Shown: positions 38,125-51,912, counted from the stretch's first letter. The stretch: 64,000 nt of DNA from Citrobacter sp. MGH106 (GCF_001037495.1 NZ_KQ089822.1:2529403-2593402); one strand, 5' to 3'. Notes: a model not told the origin generated them from the letters alone. Numbers and translations are program-made.

Positions 38125-39036
38125 TTAATCGGTAAGATGTAGGAAAGCGGCCCCGCGCATCCCACCCGCATCACCGTGTCGTGCCCGTTCAATACGTGGC
38201 ACACGGGCAACCGGCAGCAGATGGCGTGGCAGTCGGTCTGCCAGTTGCGTTGTTATCGCGGTAAAATTCGACAAACCACCACCAATCACCACTAAATCAG
38301 GATCGACGATAGTCAGGATATTCCCCAGGCAAACCGCCAGCAAATCCAGATAGCGTTCGACGTGCGCGCGCGCATGCTCATCACCCTGCTCCCAGAGCGA
38401 GATAATTTCGCGGGCATCCAGCGATTGATGGTAGTAATGCTGATACAGCCACGCAAATCCGCCACCGGATAGATAGCTCTCGATACATCCCAGTTGACCA
38501 CAACCACAGCGACGCAACGGGAAGTCAAACCCCATCAGCGTCAGCGCATCTACTGGTAAACGGATATGACCGAACTCACCGGTGATATAACTGCGTCCGG
38601 TGATGGATTTCCCATTAAGGATCAGGCCTCCACCAACACCCGTGCCGAGGATTAATCCCATCACTAAGGGATACTGGGTGAACTCATCGTCCCAGGCTTC
38701 GGAGAGTGCAAAACAGTTGGCATCATTATCCAGGCGAACATCACGATCCAGCCGAGCACTGAGGTCGGCGCGGAGCGGTTTGCCACTGGCGGCAGGAACG
38801 TTAGCCGCGTACAGCGTACCGTCTTCAGTTTCCGGCATACCGGGGATACCAATACCCACCGAACCTTTGACACCAAATCGCTGATCGGCTTCCGTCACCA
38901 GATTACAAACTGCATCCAGGAAAGCCTCATAGCTGTCGCGTGGCGTAGGGACACGAATTTCCCACTGCAAACGACGTTGGTTATCAAACACGCCTAGCGC
39001 AATTTTAGTCCCGCCGATGTCAAATCCGTAATACAT
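38125..39036 (-). CDS. nagK: N-acetyl-D-glucosamine kinase NagK
   Basis: A ROK-family kinase that phosphorylates GlcNAc released during murein recycling. It has 303 residues starting [15 protein letters not shown] with AAGGAG upstream. The ROK zinc motif is [17 protein letters not shown], and the phosphate loop is [10 protein letters not shown]. It lies 18 nt after lolE. Confidence 0.97.
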   Translation of the reverse strand: MYYGFDIGGTKIALGVFDNQRRLQWEIRVPTPRDSYEAFLDAVCNLVTEADQRFGVKGSVGIGIPGMPETEDGTLYAANVPAASGKPLRADLSARLDRDVRLDNDANCFALSEAWDDEFTQYPLVMGLILGTGVGGGLILNGKSITGRSYITGEFGHIRLPVDALTLMGFDFPLRRCGCGQLGCIESYLSGGGFAWLYQHYYHQSLDAREIISLWEQGDEHARAHVERYLDLLAVCLGNILTIVDPDLVVIGGGLSNFTAITTQLADRLPRHLLPVARVPRIERARHGDAGGMRGAAFLHLTD

Positions 39037-39054
39037 CACCGCTCCTTATTATTT

Positions 39055-42303
<3,249 letters not shown>

Positions 42304-42452
42304 TCAATTCACTATAGTTATCTCTCCTCGCATCGTTCTTTGTCCCTGATCTTAATCTGAAAAAAATAAAAAGCAGACGGTTACGCATTACAGCGTTCCC
42401 CTGTATCCGCAGGATGACAGACTATCTCACTCAATATGGATACGCCGTCGCA

Positions 42453-43517
42453 ATGAACCAAAAAGAATTATGGATTAATCAAATCAAAGGGTTATGTATA
42501 TGTCTGGTGGTTATTTACCACTCAGTTATTACCTTTTACCCTCATCTCACCACTTTTCAGCATCCTCTTGCAGAAATGCTGGCCAAAAGCTGGATTTACC
42601 TCAACTTGTATCTGGCACCGTTTCGGATGCCAGTATTTTTCTTTATTTCGGGTTATCTCATTCGTCGTTATATCGACAGCGTCTCCTGGACCACCTGTGT
42701 GGATAAGCGGATCTGGAATATTGTCTGGGTACTGGTACTGTGGGGAATAGTGCAATGGCTGGCATTAACGACGCTCAATGGCTGGCTGGCCCCGGAACGC
42801 GACCTGGCCCATGCAGCCAATGCCGCTTATGCCGATTCCGCGCGTGACTTTACGCGTGGCATGCTTACTGCCAGCACCAGCCTGTGGTATCTGTACGCAC
42901 TGGTGGTCTACTTTATCCTGTGTAAAACTTTCAACCGCTGGGCATTTCCGCTGCTGCCGCTGTTGATGTTGCTCAGTATAGCGATAAACTTCTTCCCAAC
43001 GCCGTGGTGGGGAATGAACAGCGTATTACGCAATCTGCCGTATTACGGCCTCGGTGCCTGGTCTGGCGCAACGCTGATGGCGTGGATTAAAGAAGTTCCC
43101 CTGGGACGCCACGCTCTGATATTTACATTTACCGCCTTACTGTCCGTCATGGCCTGGCTGGCAAATGTTTCGCTGCTACTGTCACTGCTCTCCATTGTGC
43201 TTATTATGAAAATGTTTTATCAGTTCGAGCAACGCTTTGGCATGCGGGCCAACAGTCTATTAAGTGTGATTGGCGCGAACACCATCGCTATCTACACCAC
43301 GCACCGTATCCTGGTCGAGGCGTTCAGCTTAACGCTAATCCCCAAACTGAATCACGCCGCATGGCCTGCAAAAGTGGAACTGGCTGTGTTACTCATTTAT
43401 CCGTTTGCCAGTTTGTTAATGTGCACCCTCGCCGGACTTATAGTGCGAAAGTTTTCGCAGAAAGCCGTGGCCGATCTGCTTTTTTCCCCGCCGACTTTGG
43501 CGACCGTCACCCGCTAA
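42453..43517 (+). CDS. ycfT: YcfT, acyltransferase-3-type membrane protein
   Basis: An integral membrane protein of 354 residues, start MNQKELWINQIKGLCICLVVIYHSV, the N-terminal motif of acyltransferase-3 family members (helix 1 with a histidine after VVIY). About ten helices follow, including FRMPVFFFISGYLI. It matches E. coli YcfT, whose substrate is unknown. The ATG at 42414 is an upstream alternative without homology. Confidence 0.92.
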   Translation: MNQKELWINQIKGLCICLVVIYHSVITFYPHLTTFQHPLAEMLAKSWIYLNLYLAPFRMPVFFFISGYLIRRYIDSVSWTTCVDKRIWNIVWVLVLWGIVQWLALTTLNGWLAPERDLAHAANAAYADSARDFTRGMLTASTSLWYLYALVVYFILCKTFNRWAFPLLPLLMLLSIAINFFPTPWWGMNSVLRNLPYYGLGAWSGATLMAWIKEVPLGRHALIFTFTALLSVMAWLANVSLLLSLLSIVLIMKMFYQFEQRFGMRANSLLSVIGANTIAIYTTHRILVEAFSLTLIPKLNHAAWPAKVELAVLLIYPFASLLMCTLAGLIVRKFSQKAVADLLFSPPTLATVTR

Positions 43518-43634
43518 CCTCACCGTTTTTTGCCCCCATTTGGGGGCGATTCAATTTGCTTATGAGAAACGATCACGGATAATAAAGAACATTGCTTATC
43601 AGACGTATATCTAAACGAGATCCTGACAACCGTT

Positions 43635-46600
43635 ATGCCTGAACAACATCGTTATACGCTCCCAGCGAAAGCTGGCGATCAGCGCCAGTTAGGTGAACTT
43701 ACCGGTGCCGCCTGCGCTACGCTGGTGGCAGAAATCGCCGAGCACCACGCTGGTCCGGTGGTGCTCATCGCGCCGGACATGCAAAATGCCCTGCGCCTGC
43801 ATGATGAAATTCGTCAGTTCACCGACCAGATGGTGATGAACCTTGCAGACTGGGAAACACTCCCATACGACAGTTTTTCCCCTCATCAGGAAATCATCTC
43901 CTCACGGCTCTCTACATTGTATCAACTGCCTTCCATGCAGCGCGGTGTACTGATTGTGCCGGTAAACACTCTGATGCAGCGCGTGTGCCCACACAGCTAT
44001 CTGCACGGCCATGCACTGGTGATGAAAAAAGGCCAACGCCTGTCGCGCGATGCCCTGCGTGAGCAACTGGACAGCGCCGGTTATCGCCACGTTGACCAGG
44101 TCATGGAACACGGCGAATATGCCACACGCGGCGCGTTACTGGACCTGTTTCCGATGGGCAGTGAACTGCCTTACCGCCTTGATTTCTTTGATGATGAAAT
44201 TGACAGTTTGCGTCTGTTTGATACAGATACTCAACGCACACTGGAAGAAGTCGACGCTATTAACTTATTACCCGCACACGAATTCCCTACGGATAAAACG
44301 GCCATCGAGCTGTTCCGTAGCCAGTGGCGCGATACTTTTGAAGTTAAACGCGACGCGGAGCATATTTACCAGCAGGTCAGTAAAGGCACGCTGCCTGCCG
44401 GGATCGAATACTGGCAGCCGCTGTTTTTCAGCGAACCGCTGCCGCCGCTTTTCAGCTACTTCCCCGCAAATACGCTGCTGGTGAATACTGGCGATTTAGA
44501 GACCAGCGCAGAACGCTTTCAGGTCGATACGCTATCGCGCTTCGAAAACCGGGGCGTCGATCCGATGCGCCCTCTTCTGCCGCCGGAATCATTGTGGTTA
44601 CGCGTGGATGAGCTGTTCTCTGAGCTTAAACGCTGGCCACGCGTTCAGCTCAAAACTGAGAGCCTGCCGAAAAAAGCTGCAAATACCAACCTGGGATTCA
44701 AGAAGCTCCCGGACCTGGCGGTACAAGCGCAGCAAAAAGCACCACTGGATGCGTTACGTAAATTTCTCGAATCATTTGATGGCCCGGTGATTTTCTCGGT
44801 TGAAAGTGAAGGACGCCGTGAAGCGCTTGGCGACCTTCTCGCCCGCATCAAGATTGCTCCAAAACGTATTTTACGCCTCGATGAAGCGGTCGATGCCGGT
44901 CGCTATCTGATGATTGGCTCAGCGGAACACGGGTTCATCGACAGCAACCGGAATCTGGCGCTGATCTGCGAAAGCGATCTTCTCGGTGAGCGAGTGGCGC
45001 GTCGCCGTCAGGACTCGCGCCGCACCATCAACCCGGACACATTAATCCGTAACCTCGCTGAACTGCACCCAGGTCAGCCGGTGGTGCATCTTGAACACGG
45101 CGTGGGACGCTATGCCGGTATGACCACCCTGGAAGCCGGCGGTATCACTGGTGAGTATCTGATGCTCACCTACGCCAATGACGCCAAACTGTATGTGCCG
45201 GTGTCGTCGTTACATCTTATTAGCCGCTACGCCGGTGGTGCGGAAGAGAATGCGCCACTGCATAAACTTGGCGGCGATGCCTGGTCGCGTGCCCGTCAGA
45301 AAGCCGCCGAGAAAGTTCGCGATGTCGCAGCAGAACTGCTGGATATCTACGCCCAACGCGCCGCAAAAGAAGGTTTTGCCTTTAAGCATGATCGTGAACA
45401 GTATCAGTTGTTCTGTGACAGCTTCCCGTTTGAGACCACACCGGATCAGGCCCAGGCCATTAACGCTGTACTCAGCGACATGTGTCAGCCACTGGCAATG
45501 GACAGACTGGTCTGTGGCGATGTGGGCTTTGGTAAAACCGAAGTGGCGATGCGTGCTGCATTCCTTGCCGTAGAGAACCACAAACAGGTCGCCGTGCTGG
45601 TACCGACCACCCTGCTCGCCCAGCAGCACTTTGACAACTTCCGCGACCGCTTTGCCAACTGGCCAGTACGCATTGAGATGCTATCCCGTTTCCGCAGTGC
45701 CAAAGAGCAGGCGCAAATTCTCGAACAGGTCGCTGAGGGGAAAATCGATATCCTGATTGGTACTCACAAACTGCTGCAAAGTGATGTGAAGCTAAAAGAT
45801 TTGGGCCTGCTTATCGTCGATGAAGAGCACCGGTTCGGCGTACGACATAAAGAGCGCATTAAAGCGATGCGCGCTGACGTAGATATTCTGACGCTGACGG
45901 CAACCCCCATCCCGCGAACCCTCAATATGGCAATGAGCGGCATGCGCGATCTGTCGATTATCGCTACACCTCCTGCCCGTCGCCTGGCGGTTAAAACCTT
46001 TGTTCGTGAGTACGACAATCTGGTGGTGCGTGAAGCAATCCTGCGTGAGGTTCTGCGCGGTGGTCAGGTCTATTATTTGTTCAACGATGTCGAGAATATC
46101 CAGAAAACTGCCGATCGGCTGGCGGAGCTGGTGCCTGAAGCGCGCATTGCCATTGGACACGGACAAATGCGCGAGCGGGAACTGGAACGCGTGATGAACG
46201 ATTTCCACCACCAGCGCTTTAACGTGCTGGTGTGCACCACCATTATTGAAACCGGAATCGACATCCCAACCGCCAACACCATTATTATCGAGCGCGCAGA
46301 CCATTTTGGGCTGGCACAGTTACACCAGTTACGCGGTCGCGTCGGGCGTTCGCACCACCAGGCTTACGCCTGGCTGTTGACACCGCATCCGAAAGCAATG
46401 ACGACTGATGCCCAAAAACGCCTTGAAGCTATCGCCTCGCTGGAAGATCTGGGTGCCGGATTTGCGCTGGCAACTCACGACCTCGAAATTCGCGGTGCGG
46501 GTGAACTGCTGGGTGAAGACCAGAGTGGCTCAATGGAAACCATCGGCTTCTCGCTGTACATGGAACTACTGGAAAACGCTGTCGATGCTCTGAAAGAAGG

Positions 46601-47081
46601 CCGGGAACCGTCGCTGGAAGATCTCACCAGTCAGCAAACTGAAGTGGAATTACGGGTACCGTCGCTGCTACCGGATGACTACATTCCCGATGTTAATACA
46701 CGACTGTCGTTCTATAAACGCATCGCCAGTGCGAAGAACGAAAATGAGCTGGAAGAGATCAAGGTCGAGCTGATCGACCGTTTCGGTCTGCTGCCCGATC
46801 CGGCCAGGACATTGCTGGATGTCGCCCGTTTACGCCAGCAGGCACAGAAACTGGGTATCAGAAAGCTCGAGGGAAATGAAAAAGGTGGCACGATTGAGTT
46901 TGCAGAGAAAAACCACGTCAACCCGGTCTGGTTGATTGGACTATTGCAAAAACAGCCGCAACATTTCCGTCTGGATGGCCCTACCCGTCTGAAATTCATG
47001 CAGGAACTGAGCGAGCGAAAAAAACGCATCGAATGGGTGCGTCAGTTTATGCGCCAGCTTGAAGAGAACGCGGTAGCGTAA
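43635..47081 (+). CDS. mfd: Transcription-repair coupling factor Mfd
   Basis: An ATP-driven DNA translocase that removes stalled RNA polymerase and recruits UvrA. It has 1148 residues: a UvrB-like module at the N-terminus, the RNA-polymerase-interacting domain near LEHGVGRYAG, and the RecG-like motor with Walker A GDVGFGKTEVA, DEEH box (VDEEHRFG), LTATPIPRT, and the relay segment RGRVGRSHHQAY. The C-terminal inhibitory domain D7 is present. Confidence 0.98.
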   Translation: MPEQHRYTLPAKAGDQRQLGELTGAACATLVAEIAEHHAGPVVLIAPDMQNALRLHDEIRQFTDQMVMNLADWETLPYDSFSPHQEIISSRLSTLYQLPSMQRGVLIVPVNTLMQRVCPHSYLHGHALVMKKGQRLSRDALREQLDSAGYRHVDQVMEHGEYATRGALLDLFPMGSELPYRLDFFDDEIDSLRLFDTDTQRTLEEVDAINLLPAHEFPTDKTAIELFRSQWRDTFEVKRDAEHIYQQVSKGTLPAGIEYWQPLFFSEPLPPLFSYFPANTLLVNTGDLETSAERFQVDTLSRFENRGVDPMRPLLPPESLWLRVDELFSELKRWPRVQLKTESLPKKAANTNLGFKKLPDLAVQAQQKAPLDALRKFLESFDGPVIFSVESEGRREALGDLLARIKIAPKRILRLDEAVDAGRYLMIGSAEHGFIDSNRNLALICESDLLGERVARRRQDSRRTINPDTLIRNLAELHPGQPVVHLEHGVGRYAGMTTLEAGGITGEYLMLTYANDAKLYVPVSSLHLISRYAGGAEENAPLHKLGGDAWSRARQKAAEKVRDVAAELLDIYAQRAAKEGFAFKHDREQYQLFCDSFPFETTPDQAQAINAVLSDMCQPLAMDRLVCGDVGFGKTEVAMRAAFLAVENHKQVAVLVPTTLLAQQHFDNFRDRFANWPVRIEMLSRFRSAKEQAQILEQVAEGKIDILIGTHKLLQSDVKLKDLGLLIVDEEHRFGVRHKERIKAMRADVDILTLTATPIPRTLNMAMSGMRDLSIIATPPARRLAVKTFVREYDNLVVREAILREVLRGGQVYYLFNDVENIQKTADRLAELVPEARIAIGHGQMRERELERVMNDFHHQRFNVLVCTTIIETGIDIPTANTIIIERADHFGLAQLHQLRGRVGRSHHQAYAWLLTPHPKAMTTDAQKRLEAIASLEDLGAGFALATHDLEIRGAGELLGEDQSGSMETIGFSLYMELLENAVDALKEGREPSLEDLTSQQTEVELRVPSLLPDDYIPDVNTRLSFYKRIASAKNENELEEIKVELIDRFGLLPDPARTLLDVARLRQQAQKLGIRKLEGNEKGGTIEFAEKNHVNPVWLIGLLQKQPQHFRLDGPTRLKFMQELSERKKRIEWVRQFMRQLEENAVA

Positions 47082-47085
47082 ACGG

Positions 47086-47118
47086 CGGGTCGGGTGAGAA
47101 CAACGCTCACCCGACCCG
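47086..47118 (+). terminator. mfd terminator hairpin
   Basis: A perfect 13-bp GC-rich stem (CGGGTCGGGTGAG and its complement) with a 7-nt loop, 4 nt after the mfd stop. The T-run is weak. Confidence 0.75.
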
Positions 47119-47222
47119 GTATTTACAAACTCTTTGCACTTCCCTGCACTTCCCGACAGAGCAAACCGCCATAATTCCTGTTTACTTTTACATAACAATA
47201 ACCACGTAAAAACAATGGATTT

Positions 47223-48194
47223 ATGGTGATGTTAAACAATATATCTATCTCTCGCTGGTTCACATTTGTTACGCTCGCCGCAACCATGGTTTTGGCCCTT
47301 CCGGCTCAGGCAAATACCTGGCCGCTACCTCCTCCCGGAAGCAAGGTGGTTGGTAAAAACGCCGTTCACGTTGTCGAAAATAATGGCGGTTCACTGGAAG
47401 CTATTGCGAAAAAATACAACGTTGGTTTTTTAGCTCTGCTACAGGCGAATCCTGGCGTTGATCCTTTCGTACCTCGGGCAGGCAGTGTGCTGACTATTCC
47501 GTTGCAGACCTTGCTGCCGGATGCACCACGCGAAGGCATTGTGATTAACCTCGCTGAGCTGCGTCTTTATTACTATCATCCGGGTAAAAATTCGGTGACC
47601 GTGTATCCCATTGGCATCGGTCAGTTGGGCGGAGACACACTGACACCAACAATGGTTACCACCATTTCAGATAAACGAGCCAACCCAACCTGGACGCCAA
47701 CCACTAATATTCGCGCACGTTATAAAGCGCAGGGGATCGACCTACCGGCTGTGGTACCTGCTGGCCCGGACAACCCCATGGGCCACCATGCCATTCGCTT
47801 AGCGGCATACGGTGGTGTTTATCTGCTGCATGGCACAAACGCTGATTTTGGTATCGGTATGCGTGTCAGCTCTGGTTGTATTCGCCTGCGCGATGGCGAT
47901 ATTGAGACCTTATTCCGCCAGGTAACTCCTGGAACAAAGGTCAATATCATTAACACGCCAATTAAAGCGTCTGTTGAACCAAACGGTATGCGTCTGGTTG
48001 AAGTGCACCAACCGCTGTCGAAAAATATAGATGACGACCCGCAGGTACTGCCGATCGTACTGAATACGTCAATGCAGAACTTTAAAAATGCAGTGCAAAC
48101 GGACCAGACCGTCATGGAGCATGCGATGGAACTACGCTCAGGGATGCCGGTCGACGTGACACGCCATCACGGCGTTACTCAGCAGACACTGTAA
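47223..48194 (+). CDS. ldtC: L,D-transpeptidase LdtC (YcfS)
   Basis: A periplasmic enzyme that anchors Braun lipoprotein to peptidoglycan. It has 323 residues: a signal peptide ending PAQA, LysM domain about residues 45-90 (VVENNGGSLEAIAKKYNVG), and YkuD catalytic domain about 98-235 with HGTNADFGIGMRVSSGCIRL carrying the catalytic cysteine. ATG at 47223 or 47229 could start it. It follows mfd as in E. coli. Confidence 0.95.
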   Translation: MVMLNNISISRWFTFVTLAATMVLALPAQANTWPLPPPGSKVVGKNAVHVVENNGGSLEAIAKKYNVGFLALLQANPGVDPFVPRAGSVLTIPLQTLLPDAPREGIVINLAELRLYYYHPGKNSVTVYPIGIGQLGGDTLTPTMVTTISDKRANPTWTPTTNIRARYKAQGIDLPAVVPAGPDNPMGHHAIRLAAYGGVYLLHGTNADFGIGMRVSSGCIRLRDGDIETLFRQVTPGTKVNIINTPIKASVEPNGMRLVEVHQPLSKNIDDDPQVLPIVLNTSMQNFKNAVQTDQTVMEHAMELRSGMPVDVTRHHGVTQQTL

Positions 48195-48210
48195 AACACA
48201 ACCCATGAAA

Positions 48211-48245
48211 AAACCCCGCTGGACGTTGTTCAGCGGGGTTTTTTA
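48211..48245 (+). terminator. ldtC terminator
   Basis: AACCCCGCTG / CAGCGGGGTT stem with a 9-nt loop, flanked by A-run on the left and T-run on the right, so it can also end the convergent bhsA transcript. Confidence 0.9.
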
Positions 48246-48279
48246 TTTAAATCGCAGTGGCATTACGATGGGTTAAAAC

Positions 48280-48537
48280 TTATTTATAAATAACCGCAGT
48301 CCCGTGGAGGGTGTTAGGACCGGTAACGGAAGTAATGCGGAACGACTTCGCGCCCATTTCATCCGCTTTCTGTGCCAGTTGATCTTCCAGAGAACCTAAG
48401 TTGGTACCTGCATTAGCAGAAATAGTCCCAACTTTCTGTTGGTCTGCAGGCGTTGCCTGAACCTCAACAGCAGCAAAGCTGGCGAATGAAAGTGAGCTCA
48501 GAACGGTAGCAAGAAGGAGTGTTTGTACGTTTTTCAT
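48280..48537 (-). CDS. bhsA: BhsA (YcfR), multiple stress resistance protein
   Basis: An 85-residue outer-membrane/periplasmic stress protein of the DUF1471 family that lowers copper permeability and affects biofilm. Signal peptide MKNVQTLLLATVLSSLSFASFA, then the family domain ending SFRITSVTGPNTLHGTAVIYK, nearly identical to E. coli. The ATG at 48537 has AAAGGTC upstream. It is divergent from comR, its copper-responsive repressor in E. coli; the 242-bp intergenic region contains both promoters. Confidence 0.95.
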   Translation of the reverse strand: MKNVQTLLLATVLSSLSFASFAAVEVQATPADQQKVGTISANAGTNLGSLEDQLAQKADEMGAKSFRITSVTGPNTLHGTAVIYK

Positions 48538-48779
48538 AATTGTGACCTTTAGCAGATGAATGTGCGCCGCAAAGATTAACTTAACGATCGATAGGTAAAT
48601 CATAGATGTGATCCAGGTCACACGTCAACAATTTTTTATAATGATCGTTATACAAATCATAAAGGCCTTATCTTTCATACTAATAGCCATGAATTATTTT
48701 TATCGTGAATCTGCTGGAGAGTGTGGTCGAATATTTTTATAATGGTTATTCAACAAACCCAATCAGGTACGACGGCACC

Positions 48780-49415
48780 ATGACAACTGAAACAACGAGT
48801 TGTACAAAGAAAAGCCGTGGCCGACCAAAAGTGTTCGACAGGGAAGCCGCGCTTGATAAGGCCATGACACTCTTCTGGCAGCACGGGTATGAAGCGACAT
48901 CGCTCTCCGATCTCGTGGAAGCAACCGGTGCTAAAGCGCCCACGCTGTATGCGGAATTTACCAATAAAGAAGGATTATTTCGCGCCGTGCTGGACCGCTA
49001 CATCAGCCGTTTTGCGGCAAAACATGAAGCTCAGCTTTTTTGCGAAGAAAAAAGTCTTGAGTCTGCACTGGAAGACTATTTCACCGCCATAGCCACCTGT
49101 TTCACCAGCAAGGACACACCTGCGGGATGTTTTATGATTAATACCTCCGCAACGCTTGCTGCCTCCTCCCGTGACATTGCACACACGGTTAAAACCCGCC
49201 ACGCTATGCAGGAACAGACGCTTGCCCGGTTTCTTTGCCAACGCCAGGAACATGGTGAAATTCCTGCCCACTGCGATCCGCAGAAACTGGCCGAATTTCT
49301 GAACTGTATTTTACAAGGGATGTCGATCAGTGCCCGTGAAGGCGCAACGTTCGAAAAACTGATGCAGATAACCCATACAACCTTGCGGCTGTGGCCTGAA
49401 TTACTCAAAGAGTAA
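48780..49415 (+). CDS. comR: ComR (YcfQ), TetR-family copper-responsive repressor
   Basis: A 211-residue TetR-type repressor of bhsA. KSRGRPKVFDREAALDKAMTLFWQHGYEATSLSDLVEATG is the HTH, followed by the ligand domain with C-rich PAGCFMIN. The start MTTETTSCTKKSRGRPK at 48780 corresponds to the E. coli start. It is divergent from bhsA. Confidence 0.93.
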   Translation: MTTETTSCTKKSRGRPKVFDREAALDKAMTLFWQHGYEATSLSDLVEATGAKAPTLYAEFTNKEGLFRAVLDRYISRFAAKHEAQLFCEEKSLESALEDYFTAIATCFTSKDTPAGCFMINTSATLAASSRDIAHTVKTRHAMQEQTLARFLCQRQEHGEIPAHCDPQKLAEFLNCILQGMSISAREGATFEKLMQITHTTLRLWPELLKE

Positions 49416-49539
49416 TGCTTTACCGTGACAACTTTTCATTTCTAAGATTATCGGGAGTTTATCTCGCTCCCGATCCCCTCTGAATCACCCTACTTTTATC
49501 ATTGTTTTCATAACTTTAATGCTACATTTTTGTAAAAAC

Positions 49540-49562
49540 AATTGATAATCACAATCAATATC
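49540..49562 (+). promoter_or_regulatory. Probable Fur box upstream of the aerobactin-type receptor
   Basis: ATTGATAATCACAATCAATATC resembles the Fur consensus (GATAATNATAATCATTATC-like, with TTGATAATCA matching best) and lies about 100 bp before the receptor start. Iron repression is expected. Confidence 0.5.
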
Positions 49563-49664
49563 AGCAATATTCGCATTTGTTTTAACATCCATTTCCCAAT
49601 GTAACTATCGGTTTCTACGCCGCAATAAAAAAAACAGACCGACTCTTTTTTAAAAGGAATGCGA

Positions 49665-51851
49665 ATGAATAAGCGTCTTTGGGTGCTCAATCCAATCTTA
49701 TTATCTTTAACCCTGCCGGTAATGGCGGCACAGAATGAAGAAGAAAATCTCATCGTCAGCGCCAACCGTAGCCAGCGAACTGTGGCTGAAATGGCGCAAA
49801 CCACCTGGGTCATTGAAGGCAGCGAGATTGAACAGCAGGTTCAGGGTGGTAAAGAGTTCAAAGATGTGCTGGCTCAGTTAATCCCTGGAATTGACGTCAG
49901 CAGTCAGGGACGGACGAACTACGGGATGAACATGCGTGGACGCGCCATCGTTGTGTTGATTGACGGTGTTCGCCTGAACTCCTCCCGTACCGACAGCCGC
50001 CAACTGGATTCCATTGACCCCTTTAATATTGCGCATATCGAGGTTATCTCTGGTGCAACATCGTTGTATGGCGGTGGAAGTACCGGTGGATTGATCAATA
50101 TTGTCACCAAAAAAGGCCAGCCAGAACGCGAAGTTGAACTCGAACTGGGAAGCAAAAGCGGCTTCAACAACAGTAACGATCATGACGAACGTGTCGCCGC
50201 AGCTGTCAGCGGAGGAACCGATCACGCTTCCGGACGCATGTCCGTCGCTTATCAACGATTTGGCGGCTGGTATGACGGCAACAACGATGCCTTAATGCTG
50301 GATAACACTCAAACCGGCCTGCAGCATTCCGATCGTCTCGACATCATGGGCACCGGCACAATAGAGATTGATGACAACCGTCAACTACAACTGGTTACCC
50401 AGTACTATAAAAGCCAGGGGGATGATGATTACGGATTATATCTGGGCGAGAATATGTCGGCGGTGACGGGAACGGGGAAAGCCTACACCAGCAGCGGTCT
50501 GAGTTCCGATCGCATTCCCGGCACGGAGCGTCATCTTATCAGCCTGCAATATTCCGATGCTGACTTCTTCGGCCAGAATTTGGTCAGTCAGGTTTACTAC
50601 CGTGATGAATCTCTGACATTCTACCCCTTCCCTACACTGAGCAAAGGCAAAGTCACCAGTTTCTCCGCATCACAGCAGGATACCGATCAATTTGGCGCAA
50701 AAATTACCCTTAATAGCCAACTGATGGAGAACTGGGAGCTGACATGGGGTATCGATGCGGACCATGAAACCTTCGACTCCAACCAGAAATTCTTTGATCT
50801 TGCCTGGTCCCTGCCCTCTGGCGGCATGGATAACCGCACCGCCTATACCACCGGGCGTTATCCTGGTTACAGCATTACCAACTTCGCGCCTTTCCTGCAA
50901 AACAGCTATGACATAAACGACATCTTCACGTTAAGTGCCGGCGTTCGCTATCAATGGACCGAAAACCGGGTTGATGATTTTGTCGGCTATGCGCAGCAAC
51001 AAGGGATTGCTAATGGGCTGGCACACTCTGCAGATGTGATTCCTGGCGGGAAAACTGATTACGATAATTTCCTGTTTAATGCGGGCATTCTTGCACATCT
51101 GACTGACCGTCAGCAGACATGGTTTAATTTCTCTCAGGGTGTGGAGCTTCCCGATCCGGGGAAATACTACGGGAACGGTACTTACTCACTTGTCGGTGAC
51201 CATTATCAACTCCAGCGTAGTGTCAATGTGGCAGATTCTCGGCTGGAAGGCATAAAGGTAAACTCTTTTGAACTGGGTTGGCGCTACACCGGTGATAGCC
51301 TGCGCACTCAACTGGCGGCCTACTACTCTACCTCGGATAAGTCGATTGTCATTAACCGCAGCGATATGACCATTAATGTGCAACCAGACGATCGCCGGAT
51401 ATATGGCCTCGAAGGTGCCGTGGATTATTTCATTGCTGACACTGACTGGAGCCTGGGAAGTAACTTCAACATCATCAAATCGGAAGTCAAACAGAACGGT
51501 AAATGGCAGAAGTGGGACGTCACACTGGCCTCGCCATCAAAAGCAACCGCCTGGGTCGGCTGGGCGCCTGAACCGTGGTCGTTACGTATACAGAGTCAGC
51601 AGACATTTGACCTGAGCGACGCCAGCGGCAACAAGCTGGACGGGTATAACACCATGGATTTCATAGGCAGCTATCAGCTCCCGCTGGGTAAACTGACCTT
51701 CAGCGTTGAAAACCTGCTGAATGAAGAGTACACCACACTTTGGGGACAACGTGCACCGTTACTTTACAGCCCAACCTACGGTAGCCCTTCACTCTATGAA
51801 TACAAAGGCCGCGGTCGCACCTTTGGTCTGAACTATGCCTTAACCTTCTGA
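49665..51851 (+). CDS. iutA: IutA-like ferric aerobactin receptor (orphan)
   Basis: A TonB-dependent receptor of 728 residues. The start at 49665 has AAGGA six bases upstream; signal peptide to MAAQ, then TonB box ENLIVSAN. It closely resembles IutA (e.g. RTVAEMAQTTWVIEGSEIEQ, RTNYGMNMRGR, GGGSTGGLINIVTKKGQPE) and ends YALTF. There are no aerobactin synthesis genes (iucABCD) nearby, so it likely scavenges hydroxamate siderophores made by others. It lies between comR and ycfJ, where E. coli has no receptor. Confidence 0.88.
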   Translation: MNKRLWVLNPILLSLTLPVMAAQNEEENLIVSANRSQRTVAEMAQTTWVIEGSEIEQQVQGGKEFKDVLAQLIPGIDVSSQGRTNYGMNMRGRAIVVLIDGVRLNSSRTDSRQLDSIDPFNIAHIEVISGATSLYGGGSTGGLINIVTKKGQPEREVELELGSKSGFNNSNDHDERVAAAVSGGTDHASGRMSVAYQRFGGWYDGNNDALMLDNTQTGLQHSDRLDIMGTGTIEIDDNRQLQLVTQYYKSQGDDDYGLYLGENMSAVTGTGKAYTSSGLSSDRIPGTERHLISLQYSDADFFGQNLVSQVYYRDESLTFYPFPTLSKGKVTSFSASQQDTDQFGAKITLNSQLMENWELTWGIDADHETFDSNQKFFDLAWSLPSGGMDNRTAYTTGRYPGYSITNFAPFLQNSYDINDIFTLSAGVRYQWTENRVDDFVGYAQQQGIANGLAHSADVIPGGKTDYDNFLFNAGILAHLTDRQQTWFNFSQGVELPDPGKYYGNGTYSLVGDHYQLQRSVNVADSRLEGIKVNSFELGWRYTGDSLRTQLAAYYSTSDKSIVINRSDMTINVQPDDRRIYGLEGAVDYFIADTDWSLGSNFNIIKSEVKQNGKWQKWDVTLASPSKATAWVGWAPEPWSLRIQSQQTFDLSDASGNKLDGYNTMDFIGSYQLPLGKLTFSVENLLNEEYTTLWGQRAPLLYSPTYGSPSLYEYKGRGRTFGLNYALTF

Positions 51852-51858
51852 TAAAAAA

Positions 51859-51887
51859 AGCCCCCCAGCCTGAGCGATTGGGGGGCT
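51859..51887 (-). terminator. Terminator of ycfJ
   Basis: An 8-bp stem AGCCCCCC / GGGGGGCT followed on the minus strand by seven T. It is 26 nt after the ycfJ stop and 8 nt after the convergent receptor gene, so it may act on both. Confidence 0.85.
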
Positions 51888-51912
51888 AATTGATGTGCAG
51901 AGTAAAGCTTTT

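Noticed and set aside
43528..43555. Hairpin GCCCCCATTTGGGGGC after ycfT as a terminator
   Set aside because: The stem is short with almost no loop and no T-run follows on the plus strand.
45210..45629. Antisense frames within mfd
   Set aside because: Several minus-strand frames over 100 codons lie in mfd; this is typical of GC-rich coding DNA and none has independent support.
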